From: Bacteroidales bacterium UBA1204
Lineage (GTDB): Bacteria; Bacteroidota; Bacteroidia; Bacteroidales; F082
Direction of reading: 5' to 3'
Assembly (NCBI GenBank): GCA_002310075.1
Contig: DBXU01000033.1
Coordinates: 23,335 to 34,436, forward strand
Length of the DNA stretch: 11,102 nucleotides
Position numbers and translations under genes: made by a program. Of the stretch, positions 6,614 to 11,102 are shown piece by piece (the stretch's first letter is position 1; each line of letters starts with the position of its first letter). The notes under the pieces are model-generated. The model was not told the DNA's origin, did no database searches, and was given only the letters and a program-made list of their open reading frames with translations.

Positions 6614-7015
6614 ATGACACGCTATCCCATAAAAATATTAATGGCTTTCGGCTGCACCTTTGAGCCCGAGGGGGACGAGTTCTTCGACTGGCTGATGCGC
6701 AACGGCTATCCCGAGCTCGGCGCCTTGAGCCGGACTATTCAGGGCGACACCGAGGCCAAGGACTGGCTTATGAATCACGGCTTCCCTCAACTGGCCGCCA
6801 TTGACAGCGTTATCGACAAGGAAGAAAAAGCCGCCCAATGGCTTCTGAAGAACCATTTTGAAGTCAATTTGGCCTTTGCAAAAGCCATTAATCGAGACGA
6901 TGATGCCATTATATGGCTGGAAAAAAACGAACTACAGGTTTTCATCGTTCTTGCCAACAAGATTCGCAAATATTTGGATGACAAATATTTAGACTATCAT
7001 AAAATCCATTTTTAA
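6614..7015 (+). CDS. Uncharacterised protein of four tandem 25-residue helical repeats
   Basis: I do not recognise a named family for this 133-residue protein. From Trp26 it consists of four back-to-back units of exactly 25 residues beginning at W26, W51, W76 and W101. Trp-Leu at unit positions 1-2 and Ile at position 17 are invariant. Position 5 is Asn/His/Asn/Asn, and position 12 is Ala in three of four units. Charged linkers (GDTEA, KEEKA, RDDDA) separate the units. The pattern suggests pairs of short helices stacking into a small solenoid, likely for protein binding. There is no signal peptide or membrane segment, so it is probably cytoplasmic. The ATG at 6614 is preferred over one at 6572 because the -7 element overlaps the latter. 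An ATG at 6641 (MAFGCTFE) is also possible. GC content falls steeply along the gene: 39 of 60 bases at 6661-6720, but 13 of 55 at 6961-7015. It stands alone between two promoters. Confidence 0.8.
   Translation: MTRYPIKILMAFGCTFEPEGDEFFDWLMRNGYPELGALSRTIQGDTEAKDWLMNHGFPQLAAIDSVIDKEEKAAQWLLKNHFEVNLAFAKAINRDDDAIIWLEKNELQVFIVLANKIRKYLDDKYLDYHKIHF
6689..6988 (+). repeat. Four tandem 75-base coding units (25-residue protein repeat)
   Basis: Units lie at 6689-6763, 6764-6838, 6839-6913 and 6914-6988, each starting with a TGG Trp codon. The repetition is clear at protein level (W-L at the start, I at position 17, hydrophobics around positions 10-13) but has decayed at DNA level. It is therefore an old internal duplication rather than a recent slippage product. 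Confidence 0.8.
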
Positions 7016-7056
7016 AATGACTGAAAAAAAGTTGCGATTTGTAACAGAAAAAATCA

Positions 7057-7064
7057 TAACTTTG
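7057..7064 (+). promoter_or_regulatory. Candidate -7 element for the membrane protein-DUF3822-rsmD operon (TAACTTTG)
   Basis: TAACTTTG fits TAnnTTTG, with GTTG at 7031-7034 as a possible -33 box 22 bases upstream, slightly longer than ideal. The predicted start near 7071 leaves a leader of about 40 AT-rich bases before the ATG at 7111. This is the best promoter candidate in the window. Confidence 0.6.
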
Positions 7065-7110
7065 CGGCCAATCCGATATTGCAAATAATATTCAGAAAAA
7101 TCATAAAAAC

Positions 7111-7728
7111 ATGAAAAAAGGATTAAGCATCATCATCAACATTCTGCTATTCGCAGCGATTCTGTTTTTAGCATGGCAAGTCATCAAGAGCATCCAAGCC
7201 CCTATCAAGTTCGGTAACGAACAAAAGGCTCGTGAGTCAAAAGTCGTCGAACGTCTTATTGACATCCGTAATGCAGAAGTGCTATACAAACAAGCCAACA
7301 ACAAATACACTGCTAGTTTCGACACGTTGATCAACTTCTGCGAAACTGCAGAGATTCCGATTGTGAACATCATCCCTGACCCAACCGACACTACATTCAC
7401 CCGTACCATCAACGATACTTTGGGTTATGTAAAGATTGCCGACTCTCTCTTCAAAGGAAGAGAAAACGTCAATCTCGAAGACCTCAGGTATGTCCCGTTC
7501 AGCGATCCTCAGGAAGAGTTTGAGCTTGAAGCTGGTGTTATCAACCGCAGCGGTATCAGTGTTCCTGTCTTCGAAGCCAAGACTCCCTATGAAGTTTATT
7601 TGAACGGCCTCGACCCACAAAGAGTCCTTAACGCCAAAGCTGAAAAGGAAAGCATCTTCAGATATGCTGGCATGAAAGTCGGTTCCATGGAAGAAGCTAC
7701 CACGGACGGTAACTGGGAAAAACTTTAA
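7111..7728 (+). CDS. Uncharacterised single-pass membrane protein with pilin-like N-terminus
   Basis: This 205-residue protein has no function I can name. Residues 1-3 (MKK) and a hydrophobic helix at about 4-23 look like an uncleaved signal anchor, placing the rest outside the cytoplasmic membrane. Then comes a charged helical stretch, RESKVVERLIDIRNAEVLYK (41-60), followed by QANNKYTASFDTLINF (61-76). A membrane helix running into a long helix that ends in a Tyr-rich x-Y-x-x-x-x-x-x-Y-x-x-x-x-x-x-L pattern recalls type II/IV pseudopilins. However, no prepilin peptidase site (Gly before a Phe/Met, Glu at +5) is present, so this is only a structural resemblance. The remainder is polar and probably beta-rich. 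It is the first gene of an operon, ten bases before the DUF3822 gene. The gene is convincing; the role is unknown. Confidence 0.8.
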   Translation: MKKGLSIIINILLFAAILFLAWQVIKSIQAPIKFGNEQKARESKVVERLIDIRNAEVLYKQANNKYTASFDTLINFCETAEIPIVNIIPDPTDTTFTRTINDTLGYVKIADSLFKGRENVNLEDLRYVPFSDPQEEFELEAGVINRSGISVPVFEAKTPYEVYLNGLDPQRVLNAKAEKESIFRYAGMKVGSMEEATTDGNWEKL

Positions 7729-7738
7729 GCCTTATTGG

Positions 7739-8587
7739 ATGACTGCAACATTGAATCCTTATATCTCCAAGTTTGACGCGGGTTTTGATGTTGAAAGGTC
7801 GTCGACATACAGAATGGCCATCCAACTTGCGTTGGGTGGTTATTCTTTTGCCGTATTCGATGGCAATGATATCATAGCGATAGAAGCCTATCGATCGGAC
7901 TCCTTTACGGATTGGTTGGACGTCCAAACATCTTTAGAGCGCACATTGGAATCTAAAAAGATGTTGGGCAAACCTTTCAACTCGGTTGCGTGTATCATCG
8001 ACGACCGCACTTCCGTTTGGGTCCCTAACGCTTTATTTGACCTAGAAAAAGCGCCTACCTATCTCGGTTTCAACTTCCCAATGCCCAATGGGACAACGGT
8101 TCTTCACGATTCGATTCCCGAGGCAGATTGCGTCAACGTATTCGGCATTCCACAATTGTTAATAAACAGATTGACAGACAGATGGCCACACTTGTCCATC
8201 AAGCATGCAGGAAGTTTGTTCGTTTCAACTGTTTTGGAGAAAAAACATGAAGAGGACCATGCCTATGTAAACGTCAGAAACCGCGATTTCGACTTGGTCA
8301 TTATCAAAGACGGGGCTCTTGCGTTCGTCAACAACTTCAGATTCAACACTAAAGAAGATTTCGCCTATTTTCTTTTGTTCGCCTTAGAACAAAACCATTT
8401 GACGGGACAAGACCTCCCTGTCACTTTTTCAGGACTCATTCTCCCTGAATCAGAGATTGTAGACCTCTGCAGCCGTTACATCAAGACGATCGATTTTGTG
8501 GAGAAGCCAGAAGGGCTCAAGACTCGCGAAGCAATTAAAGAAATCCCGTATCAATACTATCACCTTTATTATCCATTGTTCAGATGA
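7739..8587 (+). CDS. DUF3822 family protein
   Basis: This 282-residue protein matches the Bacteroidota-specific DUF3822 family, recognised from its opening strand pattern (TYRMAIQLALGGYSFAVFDG, 23-42), its length and its position directly before rsmD. The two-lobed layout resembles the actin/hexokinase ATPase fold seen in PilM-type proteins: strand-rich segments near 23-60 and 193-225, and a helix-rich second half (KEDFAYFLLFALEQNH, about 206-221). I see no clear catalytic phosphate-binding motif, so ATPase activity is not supported. The fold remark is an inference from the family. There is no signal peptide or membrane helix, so it is cytoplasmic. Its TGA overlaps the rsmD ATG (ATGA), indicating translational coupling. 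The biological role is unknown. Confidence 0.82.
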   Translation: MTATLNPYISKFDAGFDVERSSTYRMAIQLALGGYSFAVFDGNDIIAIEAYRSDSFTDWLDVQTSLERTLESKKMLGKPFNSVACIIDDRTSVWVPNALFDLEKAPTYLGFNFPMPNGTTVLHDSIPEADCVNVFGIPQLLINRLTDRWPHLSIKHAGSLFVSTVLEKKHEEDHAYVNVRNRDFDLVIIKDGALAFVNNFRFNTKEDFAYFLLFALEQNHLTGQDLPVTFSGLILPESEIVDLCSRYIKTIDFVEKPEGLKTREAIKEIPYQYYHLYYPLFR

Positions 8588-9153
8588 GAATCATCAGGGG
8601 GAGATTCCAAAGGCGGCAGATTATTGCACCCAACAATTTGCCTGTAAGGCCAACCACCGACATGGCCAAGGAAAGTCTGTTCAACATCCTGGAGAACTAC
8701 TATGATTTCGAGGAAACCGAGGCATTGGACTTGTTTGCAGGCACTGGCAACATCTCCTATGAATTGGTATCAAGAGGCTGCACAAAGGTGGTTTCTGTCG
8801 ACCAAGACTACGGTTGCGTAAAGTTCATTCGGGAGACCGCCAACAAACTGAATATGAACGAGTTGCTTGTGGTTCGCTCGGATGTATATCGTTTTCTCGA
8901 AAAGCACAAGATGCAATACGATCTCATCTTCGCCGACCCTCCCTATGACTGCGAACACTATGAAACCCTGGTACGACTTATTTTCGACAACAACCTGCTG
9001 AAAGAAAATGGCATGTTCGTGCTAGAGCATGACAAATACCATAATTTTGAGGAACATCCCCATTTCATGGAGCAAAGACATTATGGCAAGGTTAACTTCA
9101 GTTTTTTCGCGCAGACCATTGAAGAAAGCGAAGCTGAAGAATCAAATGAATAA
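8584..9153 (+). CDS. rsmD: 16S rRNA (guanine(966)-N(2))-methyltransferase RsmD
   Basis: RsmD methylates the exocyclic amine of G966 in helix 31 of 16S rRNA, acting on assembled 30S particles. The 189-residue length is typical. Key motifs are the N-terminal MRIIRGRFQRR, the substrate-side motif RPTTDMAKESLFNIL (22-36), and the SAM-binding motif I DLFAGTGNIS (49-58). The acidic residue after strand 2 is in SVDQD (71-75), and the catalytic motif IV is FADPPYD (116-122). The C-terminus is rich in acidic residues (EESEAEESNE), a lineage-specific tail. It is the last gene of its operon. Its stop is seven bases from the stop of the convergent acyltransferase gene, with no terminator between. Confidence 0.95.
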   Translation: MRIIRGRFQRRQIIAPNNLPVRPTTDMAKESLFNILENYYDFEETEALDLFAGTGNISYELVSRGCTKVVSVDQDYGCVKFIRETANKLNMNELLVVRSDVYRFLEKHKMQYDLIFADPPYDCEHYETLVRLIFDNNLLKENGMFVLEHDKYHNFEEHPHFMEQRHYGKVNFSFFAQTIEESEAEESNE

Positions 9154-9160
9154 CGCGTAA

Positions 9161-10948
9161 TTAAATATACCCGAAACGTTTCCTAACGATTTCCTTCTCT
9201 TCATCGCTACTATCGCGGAAGAGCGGCATCACCTCGTCTTCTGGGAAGTCGGTGAAAGTAAGGAAGAGAAGCGAATCCAAGGTGTCATTGAAATCTGGAT
9301 CCACATTAAAGCAGAGGAACTTGGCATTCAGCTTCAGGTATTTCTTAAACAGTGTAGGCAGACGATACTGACCATTACTTAAGCGGAACATAAACTTGTC
9401 GAACTTATCTATCGACTCCATATTACCTTGCATCAGAACATCAGGATTCGCTTTCAGGAAGTCGGAATGGAAAGGTGTCAGTGGCGTTGCCATATGGGCC
9501 AAGTCCTCGCTCACAGGATGCTTCTCGGAAACATATTTCACGATCATGCTCATGTAGAACTTCGGATACCAAGCGCTGATGCTCACCGGGCCAATGAAAT
9601 GGTTGATGTCGGGATAGCGAACAACCACATCCGACAAGCCTCGCAGCAGTAACACCAAAGGAAGCACCTCCTTTTGGTAATCGAGCGCTACGAAGGACCG
9701 TCCCAATTCTATGGTATGCGACAATTTCTCAGAGAAAGCCTCACTGATACTAAACAGCGTGCTAATATAAAAGCCTTTAATGCCATATCTAGGGATGATG
9801 TCACTTCCTATGCCAAGTCGATAGCAACCCGCAATCCTCTGTTTGGCATTATCCCAAAGAATCAAGTGTTTGAAATGCGTGTCAAATTCATCTTGATCTA
9901 AGCTCTTACCCGTACCCTCGCCGATGGCACGGAAGGCCTCCTCACGAAGACGGGCAATCTCATGCATCAAATTCGGTATATCTTCATGATCAGCGAGATA
10001 ACAATCGTAATCGGAAGCGGAATAGAGAAACGACTTTTCGCGAATGGCTTCCAATTCTTTTAACATCAAAGCAACATCTGACGGAGCTTCTATCTCGGCC
10101 ATATTGGACGTTCCGCCAACAACTGTTTGCTCAGGAATATTAGCTTCAAGCGCATAAGTGCGGCTGCGCAAATAGGCAGCCAAATCAACAGGTTTCTCAT
10201 AAAGAGTAATTTCAGCTGGTAAAATCGGCTTCCCAACCTGTAAATTGAAATTAGTATCATGCTTGTTGATCAGTTCCCTAGTCAAATGCGCCGTTCCCAA
10301 CATGGGATGTATCTTGTCGACAACATAAAACAGCTTTGAATTGCGACCTTCCCAAAAAACAGGGATTACAGGAACGTTGGCGGTCTTGATGATACGGGCA
10401 ATGGAAGTACTCCAAGGCAGGTCTTCTGGATAGTCATGCCCATGATAACGCGACACTTCACCAGCAGGGAAAACACCCAATCCGTTGCCAGCTGCGATAT
10501 GCTGTATTGCACCTTTAATGCCGTTCACACTGCTCTTCCATTCGGGGTTCTTCTCAAAAGGATTCACCGAGAAGAAGCATTCTTTAAGGTTCGGGATATG
10601 CGACAGAATGAAATTGGCCATCAACTTGAAATCGGGTCGCACCTTAGCAATGGCGCTCAAAAGCATCACACCTTCGATGCCACCAAAAGGATGGTTGCTT
10701 ACCACGATGAAGCCCCCTTCTTTAGGAATATTGTCCAATTGTTCGGGACTGATATCAATGGTGATACCCATGTTCTCAATGAGATGGTCAGCAAACTCAC
10801 GACCTTGATAATCAGCTGCTCCGTCAAACAAACGGTTGATTTTCCCCAAACGGAGATAGCCATAGACCAATCCTGCGACACAAGTGCCAAAGAAGCCTTT
10901 CATGCCGAGAGCCTGCTTCAAATCCTTATTGGTAACTACTTTTCGCAT
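9161..10948 (-). CDS. Bifunctional acyltransferase: PlsC-like domain fused to GNAT/OlsB-like domain (OlsF-type)
   Basis: This 595-residue protein joins two acyltransferase domains. The N-terminal half is a lysophospholipid-acyltransferase (PlsC) domain with the catalytic motif NHPFGGIEG (85-93; His86 and Glu92), FPAGEVS (160-166) and PVIPVFWEGRNS (193-204). The C-terminal half, from about residue 305, is a GNAT domain of the OlsB/hemolysin type (REEAFRAIGEGTG, AGCYRLG, ELGRSFVA). The same combination occurs in OlsF, where the GNAT part N-acylates ornithine and the PlsC part adds the second, ester-linked acyl chain. In Bacteroides the equivalent glycine-lipid enzymes GlsB and GlsA are separate. 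The product here is therefore probably an ornithine, glycine or serine-type aminolipid; which amino acid cannot be read from sequence. It acts at the cytoplasmic membrane. ATG at 10946-10948 is preferred to TTG at 10955-10957, because the latter falls at the predicted transcription start. Confidence 0.85.
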   Translation of the reverse strand: MRKVVTNKDLKQALGMKGFFGTCVAGLVYGYLRLGKINRLFDGAADYQGREFADHLIENMGITIDISPEQLDNIPKEGGFIVVSNHPFGGIEGVMLLSAIAKVRPDFKLMANFILSHIPNLKECFFSVNPFEKNPEWKSSVNGIKGAIQHIAAGNGLGVFPAGEVSRYHGHDYPEDLPWSTSIARIIKTANVPVIPVFWEGRNSKLFYVVDKIHPMLGTAHLTRELINKHDTNFNLQVGKPILPAEITLYEKPVDLAAYLRSRTYALEANIPEQTVVGGTSNMAEIEAPSDVALMLKELEAIREKSFLYSASDYDCYLADHEDIPNLMHEIARLREEAFRAIGEGTGKSLDQDEFDTHFKHLILWDNAKQRIAGCYRLGIGSDIIPRYGIKGFYISTLFSISEAFSEKLSHTIELGRSFVALDYQKEVLPLVLLLRGLSDVVVRYPDINHFIGPVSISAWYPKFYMSMIVKYVSEKHPVSEDLAHMATPLTPFHSDFLKANPDVLMQGNMESIDKFDKFMFRLSNGQYRLPTLFKKYLKLNAKFLCFNVDPDFNDTLDSLLFLTFTDFPEDEVMPLFRDSSDEEKEIVRKRFGYI

Positions 10949-10961
10949 AGGTTTCAAACGG

Positions 10962-10969
10962 CAAAGATA
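10962..10969 (-). promoter_or_regulatory. Candidate -7 element for the bifunctional acyltransferase gene (TATCTTTG)
   Basis: The minus-strand octamer TATCTTTG fits TAnnTTTG and is the same octamer as in the divergent 6528-6613 region. Transcription would begin near 10955, giving a very short leader of about 7 bases before the ATG at 10948. No standard-spaced -33 box is evident. Confidence 0.45.
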
Positions 10970-11025
10970 CTGAAATAATCAATCAAACCATAATTAAAGG
11001 AGACAAATTGTATTATGAGGCAAAC

Positions 11026-11057
11026 AAAAAAGTCCGCAGACGACTGCGGACTTTTTT
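11026..11057 (-). terminator. Strong rho-independent terminator (potentially bidirectional)
   Basis: A perfect nine-base-pair stem, AGTCCGCAG (11031-11039) with CTGCGGACT (11044-11052), closes the four-base loop ACGA. It is flanked by A5 on the left and T5 on the right, extending the symmetry to 14 pairs. Because both flanks are A/T tracts it can work in either direction. No plus-strand gene ends before it, so it most likely terminates a minus-strand gene lying mostly beyond the right edge. Confidence 0.88.
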
Positions 11058-11077
11058 GCATTAATAAGGTATCTGTA

Positions 11078-11102
11078 TCAATCGACATCGGCACGAGCCA
11101 TG
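11078..11102 (-). CDS. Possible 3' end of a minus-strand gene cut by the window edge
   Basis: On the minus strand the last bases can be read as codons for MARADVD followed by TGA at 11078-11080, 20 bases before the terminator hairpin. This spacing fits a gene end. A second minus frame ends at a TAA near 11061 and fits about as well, and a third frame runs through the hairpin. The few visible residues do not identify a protein. That a gene ends here is inferred from the terminator; the frame is a guess. Confidence 0.3.

Noticed and set aside
7111..7180. True type IV prepilin signal in the single-pass membrane protein
   Set aside because: The hydrophobic stretch begins right after MKK, but there is no Gly-Phe/Met cleavage context with Glu at +5, so it cannot be called a processed pilin.
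10949..10957. TTG start three codons upstream in the acyltransferase gene
   Set aside because: It coincides with the predicted transcription start, and an ATG lies three codons downstream.
10436..10978. 180-codon plus-strand open frame opposite the acyltransferase gene
   Set aside because: It is antisense to conserved PlsC motifs, its product shows no family features, and it runs into the acyltransferase promoter region.
11059..11102. Plus-strand gene start at the right edge (frame reading VSVSIDIGTSH, or ATG at 11100)
   Set aside because: No start codon precedes the first frame after its upstream stops, and a lone ATG at the last three bases gives nothing to test. The hairpin better fits a minus-strand gene end.

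Overview
The window looks like ordinary chromosome from a member of the Bacteroidota, most likely a Bacteroidales relative that is not a typical Bacteroides. Three things point there. The promoters carry the phylum's -7 motif TAnnTTTG and there are few Shine-Dalgarno sequences. The secreted protease ends in a type IX secretion (T9SS) sorting domain. Several genes have phylum-specific forms: a short AMP nucleosidase, a DUF3822 protein, a Bacteroidota-type RsmA and a fused lipid acyltransferase. No rRNA, tRNA, CRISPR array, insertion sequence or prophage gene was found.

Layout. (1) 1-471 (+) is the C-terminal half of rsmA (16S rRNA dimethyltransferase), cut by the window edge. (2) 468-2047 (-) is an rbfA -> LolC/E-type permease pair with a 4-base start/stop overlap; its end overlaps the end of rsmA. 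(3) 2048-2188 is a divergent promoter region. (4) 2189-4264 (+) is a secreted subtilisin-family protease with Ig-like and FN3-like modules and a T9SS tail. (5) 4269-6527 (-) is an operon transcribed amn -> holA -> dtd. (6) 6528-6613 is a second divergent promoter region with two inverted copies of the same -7 octamer. (7) 6614-7015 (+) is a small protein built from four exact-length 25-residue repeats. (8) 7111-9153 (+) is a three-gene operon: single-pass membrane protein, DUF3822 protein, rsmD. (9) 9161-10948 (-) is a two-domain acyltransferase, probably for amino-acid-containing lipids. (10) 11026-11057 is a strong hairpin terminator, with a few codons of a possible further minus-strand gene beyond it.

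How the genes fit together. Much of the window serves ribosome maturation and translation quality: RsmA and RsmD methylate 16S rRNA, RbfA matures the 30S subunit, and Dtd clears D-aminoacyl-tRNA. HolA is the clamp-loader delta subunit. Amn turns over AMP. The LolC/E-like permease, the T9SS protease and the lipid acyltransferase concern the envelope. The least understood parts are the 25-residue-repeat protein and the membrane-protein/DUF3822 pair upstream of rsmD. I see no clear sign of a complete new system. Those two loci are the best candidates for new biology.
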